Origin: Paenibacillus sp. E222
GTDB lineage: Bacteria > Bacillota > Bacilli > Paenibacillales > Paenibacillaceae
Reading direction: 5' to 3'
NCBI RefSeq assembly: GCF_013401555.1
Contig: NZ_CP058552.1
Span: forward strand, 1,736,001-1,800,000
Length of the DNA: 64,000 nucleotides
Part shown: positions 34,589 through 42,886 of the stretch, piece after piece
How the letters are laid out: every line of letters begins with the position of its first letter
How positions within the stretch are numbered: position 1 is the stretch's first letter
Position numbers and translations under genes: made by a program
The notes under the pieces: generated by a model
Told to the model about the DNA's origin: nothing
Databases searched by the model: none
What the model saw: the letters and a program-made list of their open reading frames with translations, nothing else

Positions 34589-35005
34589 ATGAATATGAAT
34601 AGAAGTGTGGAGATTGGTTTGTTTTTCTCAAGGATTATGATTGGTCTCATCTTTGTATTACATGGTTGGAGCAAATTCCAAGGTGGAATTAGCGGTACAG
34701 TTGGATTCTTTGAAAGTATCGGCATTCCTGGTTTTCTCGCATCGGTTGTCGCAATCATTGAGCTGGTGGGTGGCGCAGCCATGATTCTGGGATTGGGAAC
34801 ACGTGTATTTGCTGCATTGTTCATCGTCGTGATGGGCGGGGTTCTGCTTACTGCCAAAGTGGGACAGCCGTTCTTGAGTGGTACCGAGTTCGATTACCTG
34901 CTGCTGGCGGGTTCATTGACACTACTCTTTACAGGCAGCCGTTTTCTGGCGGTGGATCATTTCTTCTCCAGACAAGGGAACGCTCGGCAGAACGTTAGTG
35001 CATAA
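34589..35005 (+). CDS. DoxX-family membrane protein
   Basis: A 138-residue four-helix membrane protein: IGLFFSRIMIGLIFVLHGWS (with the family's HGWSK), FLASVVAIIELVGGAAMILG, FAALFIVVMGGVLLTAK and YLLLAGSLTLLFTGS. DoxX proteins are poorly defined; some act with thiol or redox systems. AAGGAGGAAG precedes the ATG. It lies 34 nt after the M56 gene and may share its operon and thus be a target of BlaI control. Confidence 0.88.
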   Translation: MNMNRSVEIGLFFSRIMIGLIFVLHGWSKFQGGISGTVGFFESIGIPGFLASVVAIIELVGGAAMILGLGTRVFAALFIVVMGGVLLTAKVGQPFLSGTEFDYLLLAGSLTLLFTGSRFLAVDHFFSRQGNARQNVSA

Positions 35006-35069
35006 CAGATCTATTATCATCCAATAGGGATGGATAACAAGTTCGTTCAAGCAGGTATATCCTGCATAC

Positions 35070-35141
35070 AAGCCTTTTCTCGCTAGTTCGGGATACGCGT
35101 AATTATTCGTGTGAACCGTTCGAACCGGGAAAAGGCTTTTT
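35070..35141 (+). terminator. Long hairpin terminator after DoxX gene
   Basis: AAGCCTTTTC (35,070-35,079) pairs with GAAAAGGCTT (35,129-35,138), followed by T's. An inner CGAACCGTTCG-like stem shortens the loop. Confidence 0.6.
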
Positions 35142-35235
35142 GATTTTGTTTTGGACGACTAGCCCATCGATTTGGTACAATGAGAATAAGTATGCTACTA
35201 AGAAAAAATAAGAGAACATATAGGAGGATGCCTTT

Positions 35236-35937
35236 ATGATTAACGTCATTCCATCCGATTCCCGCTCCAGCTTCGACCGGGGCTGGCTGCGCGGCAATCA
35301 CAGCTTTTCCTTTGGTGAATATCAGGACCCGGAGAATACTGCGTTTGGACCCATGCGGGTAGCTAACGACGATATAATTGCTCCTGGTCGTGGTTTCGGG
35401 GCACACCCGCATAGTGATATGGAGATTGTGTCTATCGTGCTGAACGGGAAGCTGCGTCATGAAGATAACCTGGGCAATGTGGCTGTTACATCATTTGGTG
35501 GAATTCAGCGCATGTCAGCAGGCAGTGGCATGATCCATACCGAACACAATGCCTCCGATTCTGAAGAAGTGCGTATACTTCAGCTCTGGTTCATGCCACA
35601 TACGAAAGGGCTTGAGCCTTCTTATGAGACAACTTCTTTTGATCCAGACGCGCTTGCGGGAGCACTGGTACCTGTGGTATCCCCTGAAGGTGGGGCGCGT
35701 ATCGCATCCATTCAACAGGATATGACCATCTATCTTGGCCGATTGGCTGCAGGCCAGACATTAACATATGAACAGGCGGAAGATCGCCGCATGTACATTT
35801 TTGCTATTGAAGGCAAGCTTGGCTTGAACGGAGAGTATCAGCTAAATGAAGGAGATACGGCTCGTGTGGAACAGACGACATCCATGAATCTGGATGCAAG
35901 CGAGGACGCTTTCTATATGTTGATCGATCTGCCCTAG
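35236..35937 (+). CDS. Pirin-family bicupin (YhhW-like)
   Basis: A 233-residue pirin-like protein. The N-terminal cupin keeps metal ligands in GAHPHSDMEIVSIVLNG and GMIHTEHNASD; RGWLRGNHSFSFGEY at the N-terminus is typical of YhhW. Some relatives show quercetin dioxygenase activity; others act in regulation, so the role is open. AGGAGG lies before the ATG. It is followed 48 nt later by a short gene of unknown function in the same direction. Confidence 0.88.
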   Translation: MINVIPSDSRSSFDRGWLRGNHSFSFGEYQDPENTAFGPMRVANDDIIAPGRGFGAHPHSDMEIVSIVLNGKLRHEDNLGNVAVTSFGGIQRMSAGSGMIHTEHNASDSEEVRILQLWFMPHTKGLEPSYETTSFDPDALAGALVPVVSPEGGARIASIQQDMTIYLGRLAAGQTLTYEQAEDRRMYIFAIEGKLGLNGEYQLNEGDTARVEQTTSMNLDASEDAFYMLIDLP

Positions 35938-35985
35938 ATTACTGAAATGCAATGAAACTCCAAGATCAAAGGAGGATGTACTTTT

Positions 35986-36321
35986 ATGACGCAGCAGGAA
36001 TGGTTCATGGTTAAGCATGCAGTGACTGGTCTAGGACTGGTGAACAGCAAAACAGATTCGATGTCTTATCGTTATCAAAGAGAAGGCACCGGATTTGTTT
36101 TTACCGTTACGGGTCTGGAACAACAAGTGGTAGATAGCATTATGGAGCTTAGACAGGAGCTCAACGTGTTTCGCTTTGTACAGCGCAAAGATCAGCCCTT
36201 GGTGAAGCACTGGTATTACGTTCAGGGAGACCGGGTGCAGTATGATGGAGAAAGCCACACATTGACGATATATGCGGATTCTGAAATCCGCTATGTCCCT
36301 GAAGATTATTTTGCCGACTAA
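35986..36321 (+). CDS. Conserved-looking small protein of unknown function
   Basis: A 111-residue soluble, beta-rich acidic protein that I do not recognise. It starts MTQQEWFMVKHAVTGLGLVN and ends YADSEIRYVPEDYFAD. AAAGGAGG lies 9 nt before the ATG, codon use matches the neighbouring genes, and a terminator follows directly, so it is a real gene. It probably shares a transcript with the pirin gene. Confidence 0.7.
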   Translation: MTQQEWFMVKHAVTGLGLVNSKTDSMSYRYQREGTGFVFTVTGLEQQVVDSIMELRQELNVFRFVQRKDQPLVKHWYYVQGDRVQYDGESHTLTIYADSEIRYVPEDYFAD

Positions 36322-36335
36322 CTAAAATAATGAAC

Positions 36336-36372
36336 AAAAAAATGGCTCTTAAATCCACTAGGGCCATTTTTT
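36336..36372 (+). terminator. Terminator marking the left edge of the RiPP island
   Basis: A-rich arm AAAAAAATGGCTCT pairs with AGGGCCATTTTTTT with one mismatch, so it can stop transcription in either direction. Confidence 0.85.
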
Positions 36373-36430
36373 TATTCTATTGATTATAATTGATAAAATG
36401 TAAAAAAAATCATAGTTCAAGTAAATGGTT

Positions 36431-36448
36431 GGTTGTAAAATTATAACC
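36431..36448 (+). promoter_or_regulatory. Inverted repeat upstream of the precursor peptide gene
   Basis: GGTTGTAA-AA-TTATAACC is a near-perfect palindrome 63 bp before the peptide start, a possible operator for the cluster. I cannot define a clean sigma-A promoter here. No regulator gene lies inside the cluster. Confidence 0.4.
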
Positions 36449-36510
36449 AGAAATTGCAATTTCTTTGATTAAATTTACTTATATTAAATAAAATGAGAGG
36501 AGTGTTAAGT

Positions 36511-36639
36511 GTGGCTGTATTATTTTGTCAAGTGAAGTGTGTAGGTACCTGTGCAGCAGCTTGTGCTGCTGACCTAGTATCGCCGGTTGCAGATGTGTTT
36601 GGCTTTGCTGCAGGGGAAGCAAGATTTTTTAGCATGTAA
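36511..36639 (+). CDS. Candidate sactipeptide (RiPP) precursor, 42 residues
   Basis: The peptide is too short for ordinary gene calling. It starts at GTG, 9 nt after GAGGAG, and has a stop at 36,637. Cys6, Cys10, Cys14 and Cys18 form CQVKCVGTCAAAC, an exact C-x3-C-x3-C-x3-C ladder; residues 19-42 are Cys-free and hydrophobic (AADLVSPVADVFGFAAGEA and then RFFSM). Sactipeptides such as thuricin CD use C-x3-C-x3-C donors and Cys-free acceptor halves, joined by Cys S to C-alpha bonds made by radical SAM enzymes, which are encoded next. Only five residues precede Cys6, so a leader is nearly absent. An alternative ATG at 36,493 would add MRGVLS but has no ribosome site. Function as an antimicrobial is inferred. 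Confidence 0.8.
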   Translation: MAVLFCQVKCVGTCAAACAADLVSPVADVFGFAAGEARFFSM

Positions 36640-36650
36640 TATGGAGGCGT

Positions 36651-36679
36651 AGGAACGTTGTGGGCCCGGCGTTCCTTTT
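36651..36679 (+). terminator. Weak terminator/attenuator between precursor and enzyme genes
   Basis: AGGAACG (36,651-36,657) pairs with CGTTCCT (36,670-36,676), with GGGCCC in the loop and TTTT after. Partial read-through would give far more peptide than enzyme mRNA, as is usual in RiPP operons. Confidence 0.6.
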
Positions 36680-36706
36680 CATGATTGTCTTAAAGGAGGA
36701 GCATAG

Positions 36707-38170
36707 ATGATTACATTTCTATCTAAACCGCTACTTTTTAAAACAGAGAGTGCTCATTATTGTTTTGATAACAGTACGAGAATTGTAATACCTTTACAAC
36801 AAAAAGAACAAGATTTTCTGCAAAGAATGGATTGTGGATCTCAAGTGGAGAATTCGTACTTTCTTCATAATAACCTCAAAAGCCTGCTGGCTAAAATAAA
36901 GAAGTACAATCTGTTTCAAACGGATTTTCACATGCCTTACATAGACAAAGCATACATTGAAAACAAACTGGAGACAGAGGGAATTGCCCACTTATGTCTT
37001 ATAGTTACAGATTCCTGTAATTTAAGATGTAAGTATTGTATCTACTCTGACCATTACCTTTTTACAAAAGGCTATTCAAATAAGTTTATGGACTCTTCTA
37101 CTGCCTTCAAAGCAGTGGATTATTTTATGCATGTAAATCTAAAGAGTATTCAAAATAACCCCAATCTAAGTATTTCTCTCGGATTCTATGGAGGAGAACC
37201 ACTGTTAAATTGGGAATTAATGAAAGGAACTGTTGAATATGTGCGAAATAAATATACGGAATTTTTTAAGAATATTAGCTTCTCGTTAACAACAAACGCT
37301 TCCTTGCTAACTGAGTCCAAGATACGTTATATGTTGGAGAATAATTTTTCAATATCAGTTAGTTTAGATGGTGATCGTGAAAATCATGATAGGAATAGAG
37401 TTACGCTTAACAATAAGGGAACCTTTGATTTGGTCTTCAAAAAATTGAATTTATTAGAGAAAATGTATAGAGAATACTTAGACAAAGGAGATACACCACT
37501 TCCTTATGGGATTCTAGTTACTTTTGACAATTTGACTCATTTTAAACAATTGGACGATTTTTTTGAAAAAAACAAAGAAATGGATATCCGCATTCAGAGA
37601 GTTAATAGGGTAAGTGATTTAAATACTGAGTACTATAATGGAGTATCCCAGTCAGACCAGAGTCATCTGAAAGAAAGAGAGCGATTCATTAGAGACTTGA
37701 TTGAAGCTAGTAAGTGTGAAAGGTTTGAATCTGAGGCAACAAATTTTTCAAAAACTATATTGAAAAGTATTATATTTGAACCGATGATGAATCTCGCCTA
37801 CAACGATAATCTCATGCGAGGAGGTTGTATTCCAGGTATTCATAAACTTGCTGTAGACTCTGATGGGAAGTTTCACATGTGTGAAAAGATTAATCCGCAT
37901 TATCCTGTTGGAGATGTCAATACAGGATTGGACTTCTCAATGCAGGCTAAATATATGAACCAGTTTTTTGAAAGCCTCAGTGAATGTAATAATTGCAACC
38001 TGAAGAACATATGTAATCTGTGCTATGTTACAACGGAAACAGATGGTAATGGCTTTAAACTTAAAGAAAATTTTTGCAGGAAATTTAGAGAGGGCATTCT
38101 AAATTCTTTGTCTACTTATTATTCAATCATGGAGACTAATCCAAATCTGTTCATGGAAATAAGAGAGTAG
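36707..38170 (+). CDS. Radical SAM/SPASM peptide-modifying enzyme 1 (sactionine synthase-like)
   Basis: A 487-residue enzyme. Residues 1-95 look like a peptide-recognition region. The radical SAM cluster motif is Cys104, Cys108, Cys111 (CNLRCKYC). GFYGGEPLLNWE is the SAM-binding GGEP motif. The C-terminal SPASM domain has the full seven-Cys set: Cys374, Cys392 (G-x4-C), then Cys427, 430, 436, 439 (CNNCNLKNICNLC) and Cys457, for two auxiliary [4Fe-4S] clusters. Enzymes of this plan make thioether bonds in sactipeptides and ranthipeptides. AAAGGAGGAG lies before the ATG. It is AT-rich relative to flanking genes. Its exact bond type cannot be told from sequence. Confidence 0.88.
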   Translation: MITFLSKPLLFKTESAHYCFDNSTRIVIPLQQKEQDFLQRMDCGSQVENSYFLHNNLKSLLAKIKKYNLFQTDFHMPYIDKAYIENKLETEGIAHLCLIVTDSCNLRCKYCIYSDHYLFTKGYSNKFMDSSTAFKAVDYFMHVNLKSIQNNPNLSISLGFYGGEPLLNWELMKGTVEYVRNKYTEFFKNISFSLTTNASLLTESKIRYMLENNFSISVSLDGDRENHDRNRVTLNNKGTFDLVFKKLNLLEKMYREYLDKGDTPLPYGILVTFDNLTHFKQLDDFFEKNKEMDIRIQRVNRVSDLNTEYYNGVSQSDQSHLKERERFIRDLIEASKCERFESEATNFSKTILKSIIFEPMMNLAYNDNLMRGGCIPGIHKLAVDSDGKFHMCEKINPHYPVGDVNTGLDFSMQAKYMNQFFESLSECNNCNLKNICNLCYVTTETDGNGFKLKENFCRKFREGILNSLSTYYSIMETNPNLFMEIRE

Positions 38171-38181
38171 GTGGTGAGTCG

Positions 38182-39423
38182 ATGTACTTTAAATTGAATC
38201 CGGAAATTATAATAGTAAAGGAACTGGATCAATACACTTTAACGGATCTCATATCAGGAAAGAAAGCATATTTTAGAGGGAACGACATGATGGCATTCGA
38301 AGAATTATTAAGTGATAGAGCAATCGATTTGGATTTACCTGAAGACCATATACTTCATAACTTACTAGAACAGAATTTGGGATCAATATTTGAAGGGAAA
38401 GTATTTGTGGAAGAAATAAAGACAACCCGAGTAACAACATTGAAATACGATAAATTGGTACCGTTCCATTTGAATCGAATTGTTATTGAATTAACGGGGG
38501 AGTGCAACCTTAACTGTAAATTCTGTACCGAAAGTACTATTGTGTATAGATCTTGTGGCTGTAAAAAATGGCCGAATGAACAGAAAATGAGTTTTGATAA
38601 GTGGAGGGATGTACTGAAACAGGCTATTAAACTAGGGATTAAGGAGTGTTTCATTTCAGGAGGAGAACCTCTTGTTGAGAAAGAACTTCTACAAAAAGTA
38701 ATCTCATTTCTGACTATGCACAGCATTAATATAACTTTGTTTACAAACGCTACAATGCTTGAACAGGATATGATTCACTTTATCAAACGGAATAACGTTT
38801 CACTCGCACTTCAGTTGTTTGGAGATGATGCGGAAGTATACACAAGAGTTACCGGAGATGAAGAAGCCTATGGGAAGGTTAAGCGGGCTATGGAGATTAT
38901 CGTAAAAGAACAGATACCCTATACTACTTCTGTAATTGTATGCTCATTAAATGAGGAGTCTGTAAATAGAATTAATAATAATAGTAATGAAAACTTGCAA
39001 AAAATATATATATATCCATCTAATGATTTTTATTCACAGAAATATCTACAGGAAATGTACAGTCCCTTGAGTAGAGAATTTCCAATCAACATTCAGTCAG
39101 TACCGTACTTAAAAAAATATAATAACTGTCTATATGGACAAATATTTGTTTCCTCCGAAGGACAGGTCTATCCATGTATGATGATGAGACAATTCAAGTT
39201 GGGGGATTTACGCTCTGAGTTATTATGGGAAATATTTTTCCGCAAATCCCATAAACCATTCTGGGAAATGTCTAAAACACAAATTGAAGGTTGTTCAGAT
39301 TGTCCAAAAAACTTATCTTGTTTTGATTGTAGAGCTTTAGATAGCTTTAAATCCGAAAAATTAAACGGCATGTACTATTGTGAGCGTTTGAATACAGGGG
39401 TTAAAACTTGTGAACTGAAGTGA
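38182..39423 (+). CDS. Radical SAM/SPASM peptide-modifying enzyme 2
   Basis: A 413-residue second radical SAM protein, clearly different from the first. Cluster motif Cys108, Cys112, Cys115 (CNLNCKFC) is followed by an unusual SCGCKKW (Cys125, Cys127). CFISGGEPLVEKELL is the SAM loop. The SPASM tail has Cys316, Cys332, Cys371, Cys374, Cys380, Cys383 and Cys400 (GCSDCPKNLSCFDC core). The short N-terminal part (YFKLNPEIIIVKELDQYTL) has the style of PqqD-like recognition strands. It begins 11 nt after the first enzyme's stop with GGTGGTGAG before the ATG. As in thuricin CD, two such enzymes may divide work or act as a complex. Confidence 0.87.
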   Translation: MYFKLNPEIIIVKELDQYTLTDLISGKKAYFRGNDMMAFEELLSDRAIDLDLPEDHILHNLLEQNLGSIFEGKVFVEEIKTTRVTTLKYDKLVPFHLNRIVIELTGECNLNCKFCTESTIVYRSCGCKKWPNEQKMSFDKWRDVLKQAIKLGIKECFISGGEPLVEKELLQKVISFLTMHSINITLFTNATMLEQDMIHFIKRNNVSLALQLFGDDAEVYTRVTGDEEAYGKVKRAMEIIVKEQIPYTTSVIVCSLNEESVNRINNNSNENLQKIYIYPSNDFYSQKYLQEMYSPLSREFPINIQSVPYLKKYNNCLYGQIFVSSEGQVYPCMMMRQFKLGDLRSELLWEIFFRKSHKPFWEMSKTQIEGCSDCPKNLSCFDCRALDSFKSEKLNGMYYCERLNTGVKTCELK

Positions 39424-39433
39424 GGTATCTGGG

Positions 39434-41092
39434 ATGGGCGATTATATGAAAGTTCTCTTTGTCTATATGAAGCAATTTAAAGGTAAGCTGATGATAGCTG
39501 TTTCATTGCTCATTGTTCTTTCGGCATTGTCTGTTATACCAGCTTTGCTTATAAAAAATATATTTGACAAGGGGATTTCACAGAGTGATTTTGGTTATGT
39601 CGTCCGCTTGGGGTTAATTCTAGCCGTCATTTATATTGTTAAAAGCACTTTGAACTATTTATCTAATGTGGTATTTACTAATGTTAGCCAAAATATTCTT
39701 CTGAATCTTCGTACAGACATATCTTCGAAACTGCTTAATTCACCAATGGACTTTTTTGGGTTATATTCAAGTGGGTATTTGACATCCAGACTGAATGAAG
39801 TTAATGCTATTGGTGGCCTCATTTCAGCAAACACATTTAAAGTCATACTAAGTTTTTTTGAATTGATTGCAACGTTCATTATCCTTATTAACATCAACAT
39901 AAAATTAACATTAATTCTGTGTCTGCTGATGCCGGTATATTACTTCATATCTAACCGATACCTGTTATCCATACACCGTATTTCTTTAGACGCTGCAGAG
40001 AAGAGTTCAATCCTTAATGAAAAGATTCAGCAGTCAGTCCAGGGAATCGAAGAGGTTAAGCATCTTTCAGTAGAAGACAAGGAAACGAAAAAAATCAATA
40101 CGGCTACTAAGGATTTGGTGAATACAAGTATTAAGCAATCTATTCTTTACTCCGTTGGTATTGAACTAATTGTCCTGTTAGGAACACTATCTTCTGTACT
40201 CTTAATTATCCTTGGGGGAAGAGATGTAATTACAAGTGGGATGACACTCGGGGGATATATGGTGTTTATGAATTACTTACCTAAAATGTATGCACCTGTT
40301 CAAAGTATATCAACAACTGCTCTGACGATACAGCCAGCATTAGCCAGCCTGAAAAGATTGCATATTTTCTTGGACCAGGTCGGTGAGTATGATGATGATA
40401 AGAACAAAGTAGACTCTATTCACAAAGTTGAATTTCGAAATGTGTCATTCCGGTATAATGAGGAACAAGAACATGTTATTAATAACGTTAAATTCAGTCT
40501 TAGTTCCGGGGATAAACTTCTCATTAAAGGGGAGAATGGCTCCGGGAAAACAACCGTTTTCAGGCTAGTTACGGGGCTTTATCAGCTCAAAGAGAACAAC
40601 GGCGATATTCTGATCAATGGTGTGTCTATCCGTACACTTGATAGACGTTCTCTTCGTAAAAAAGTGGCTGTAGTTTCTCAAAAAATATATTTGTTCAATA
40701 ATACAATCGAGAACAATATAAAATATGGAGCAGAACATATTGAAGTAATGGAGTATGAAAAAGTGCTTCGAATTACGGGGCTGGACAGGATTATGGAGTC
40801 GTTCCCGGAGAAGAATAACAAAATGATTGAAGAAAATGGAAAGAATTTATCGGGAGGGCAAATTCAAAGAATTGCTATTGCGAGAGCCTTATTGAAAGGG
40901 GCAAGTGTCTTGCTTTTTGACGAAGCAGTCTCTCACATGGATCATGAAGGGAAAAATAGCATCAAGGAATTGATCCAACATCAGTTGTCAGATCACATCT
41001 GTCTGATTATAGACCATGGCAAGGAATTTGATGATGTATGTAACAAGGAACTGATGCTGGAGAAACCGACGGCAATTCATTCGGAAGTTTAA
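39434..41092 (+). CDS. ABC exporter, fused permease-ATPase (peptide export/self-protection)
   Basis: A 552-residue half-transporter. Six membrane helices fill residues ~15-290 (LMIAVSLLIVLSALSVIPAL; IELIVLLGTLSSVLLIILGG). The ATPase has Walker A GENGSGKTT (~366-374), Q-loop VVSQKIYLFN, signature LSGGQIQR, Walker B VLLFDEA and the H-loop His in LIIDHGKEF. There is no C39 peptidase domain, consistent with a substrate that has no double-Gly leader. It starts 10 nt after the second radical SAM gene. It would export the mature peptide and may give immunity. A terminator follows at once. Confidence 0.9.
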   Translation: MGDYMKVLFVYMKQFKGKLMIAVSLLIVLSALSVIPALLIKNIFDKGISQSDFGYVVRLGLILAVIYIVKSTLNYLSNVVFTNVSQNILLNLRTDISSKLLNSPMDFFGLYSSGYLTSRLNEVNAIGGLISANTFKVILSFFELIATFIILININIKLTLILCLLMPVYYFISNRYLLSIHRISLDAAEKSSILNEKIQQSVQGIEEVKHLSVEDKETKKINTATKDLVNTSIKQSILYSVGIELIVLLGTLSSVLLIILGGRDVITSGMTLGGYMVFMNYLPKMYAPVQSISTTALTIQPALASLKRLHIFLDQVGEYDDDKNKVDSIHKVEFRNVSFRYNEEQEHVINNVKFSLSSGDKLLIKGENGSGKTTVFRLVTGLYQLKENNGDILINGVSIRTLDRRSLRKKVAVVSQKIYLFNNTIENNIKYGAEHIEVMEYEKVLRITGLDRIMESFPEKNNKMIEENGKNLSGGQIQRIAIARALLKGASVLLFDEAVSHMDHEGKNSIKELIQHQLSDHICLIIDHGKEFDDVCNKELMLEKPTAIHSEV

Positions 41093-41104
41093 AACTGGAA
41101 AGAT

Positions 41105-41131
41105 AAAGAGCCCTATTTAAGGGCTCTTTTT
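41105..41131 (+). terminator. Terminator marking the right edge of the RiPP island
   Basis: AAAGAGCCC (41,105-41,113) pairs with GGGCTCTTT (41,121-41,129), then T's. Confidence 0.9.
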
Positions 41132-41298
41132 GCATACTAGGTCAGCCATAATAGTATTGCTCACTGCTTACTGTACTTTAATAATTCACTTTCCGAGGAG
41201 AAATGTGTTCAACAAGATTCGAAAAAAAAGACCACATAATTCCGCATGATCTGGCACAAGCTACCTTGTATAAAAAAACAGGAACGGAGGGGCGGCAT

Positions 41299-42882
41299 AT
41301 GGCAGACAAAACATCAGGGAAAGATGGTTCCAAGGATTCAGAAAAGAAGAAACACATCCCCTTGGGGCTGCCGTCTCCCCCTATTCTGAGGCAACCGATA
41401 GGACTTTCACATGAAAGCCATATGTTGGCACTGGAAGACATTTTCTCAGATTGCTCGGATGTGATCTTCCGCAATGTCAAGATTTCACCTGAAGTGGAAG
41501 GTCTGTTGGTGTACATCGAAGGCATCGTGAATTCGACGGATATTCAGGATCATATGCTTCGGCCTTTAATTCGTGGTCTGGTCGAGCAACGTACGGATGA
41601 GCCTGCGTCTCCTCTGGATGATACACGTATCGCCCTGACGCAGGTGAAGAAAGTAGATACCTGGGCGGATGCAGCGGATGGGGTGCTGGAATCCTCCGCG
41701 CTGCTGTTGATCAACGGAAGTAAGCAGGCTTGGCTATTTAACGTCAAGGGCGGCGTCCGGCGCGGTGTCGAGGAACCCCAGACCGAGTCGGTTATTCGTG
41801 GACCACGCGAAGGCTTCACCGAGACATTGCGCGTCAATACGGCTTTGCTTCGTTTTAAGCTGAAAACTCCTGCACTGAAGATGTTAAGCATGACAATTGG
41901 AACCGAAACCAAAACCAATGTAGTACTGACCTACATCGACGATATTGCCGATCCCAAACTGATTAAGGATGTCAAAAAACGACTCAATAAAATTAAAATT
42001 GATGGCATTCTGGAAACGGGATATATAGAGGAACTTATTGAAGATCATCCATATTCTCCTTTTCCGCAGATGCATTATACCGAACGTCCGGATACGGTGG
42101 CGGGCAACCTGTTGGAAGGTCGGTTTGCCATTTTTGTAGATGGCAGTCCGTTTGCCCTTATTGCGCCAGTTACCATGTGGCAGATGCTTCAGGCCAGTGA
42201 GGATTATTACGAACGGTTCTTCATCAGTAATCTGGTGCGATGGATTCGATTTCTGTTTGTTGCCATCGCGCTATTTCTACCTGCGCTTTATATCGCGATT
42301 ACAACGTTCCATCAGGACATGCTGCCCACGACTCTGATCCTGAGCATTGCCGGGGCAAGGGAAGCCATTCCATTCCCTGCACTCGTTGAAGCCCTCATTA
42401 TGGAGCTGTCATTCGAGGCTTTGCGAGAAGCGGGGGTCAGGTTACCCAAAACGGTAGGTCAGGCCGTCAGTATTCTGGGGGCACTTGTGATTGGACAGGC
42501 AGCGGTTCAGGCGGGAATCGTGTCCGCGCCCATGGTTATTATCGTATCCATGACAGGGATTGCGTCATTCACGATCCCACGTTTTAACTTTGCCATTACG
42601 GTACGTTTATTGCGTTTCCCGATCATGCTGCTTGCTGGTGCGCTTGGCTTGTATGGCATTGTAATCGGACTGGTGTTGATCTCCGTACATCTAACGCAAA
42701 TGACCTCTTTTGGGGTGCCTTATCTGTCAGGTCTCAGTCCCTATAGCAAGACGGATACCAAGGATATTGTGATTCGTACACCATGGTGGAAGATGATCCA
42801 TCGTCCATCAACGGTTCATCGTGACCAGCAGCGGATGAATGAAAAGATTAACGGTTCTCCTGATGCAGAGGAAGGGTGGTAA
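41299..42882 (+). CDS. Spore germinant receptor A subunit (GerA/GerKA family)
   Basis: A 527-residue inner-spore-membrane protein. A soluble N-terminal domain (SDVIFRNVKISPEVEGLLVY; GPREGFTETLRVNTALLRFK is a family hallmark) precedes about five membrane helices (FLFVAIALFLPALYIAITTF with PTTLILSIAGAREAIPFPA, AVSILGALVIGQAAVQAGIV). GerA subunits form the germinant channel with B and C subunits. The start is the ATG of MADKTS, 6 nt after GGAGGGG; the longer frame lacks a site. First gene of an A-C-small-B operon. Germinant unknown. Confidence 0.93.
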   Translation: MADKTSGKDGSKDSEKKKHIPLGLPSPPILRQPIGLSHESHMLALEDIFSDCSDVIFRNVKISPEVEGLLVYIEGIVNSTDIQDHMLRPLIRGLVEQRTDEPASPLDDTRIALTQVKKVDTWADAADGVLESSALLLINGSKQAWLFNVKGGVRRGVEEPQTESVIRGPREGFTETLRVNTALLRFKLKTPALKMLSMTIGTETKTNVVLTYIDDIADPKLIKDVKKRLNKIKIDGILETGYIEELIEDHPYSPFPQMHYTERPDTVAGNLLEGRFAIFVDGSPFALIAPVTMWQMLQASEDYYERFFISNLVRWIRFLFVAIALFLPALYIAITTFHQDMLPTTLILSIAGAREAIPFPALVEALIMELSFEALREAGVRLPKTVGQAVSILGALVIGQAAVQAGIVSAPMVIIVSMTGIASFTIPRFNFAITVRLLRFPIMLLAGALGLYGIVIGLVLISVHLTQMTSFGVPYLSGLSPYSKTDTKDIVIRTPWWKMIHRPSTVHRDQQRMNEKINGSPDAEEGW

Positions 42883-42886
42883 GCGC

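Noticed and set aside
36493..36510. ATG 36,493 as start of the RiPP precursor
   Set aside because: No ribosome site upstream, and the good GAGGAG lies inside this segment, positioned for GTG 36,511.
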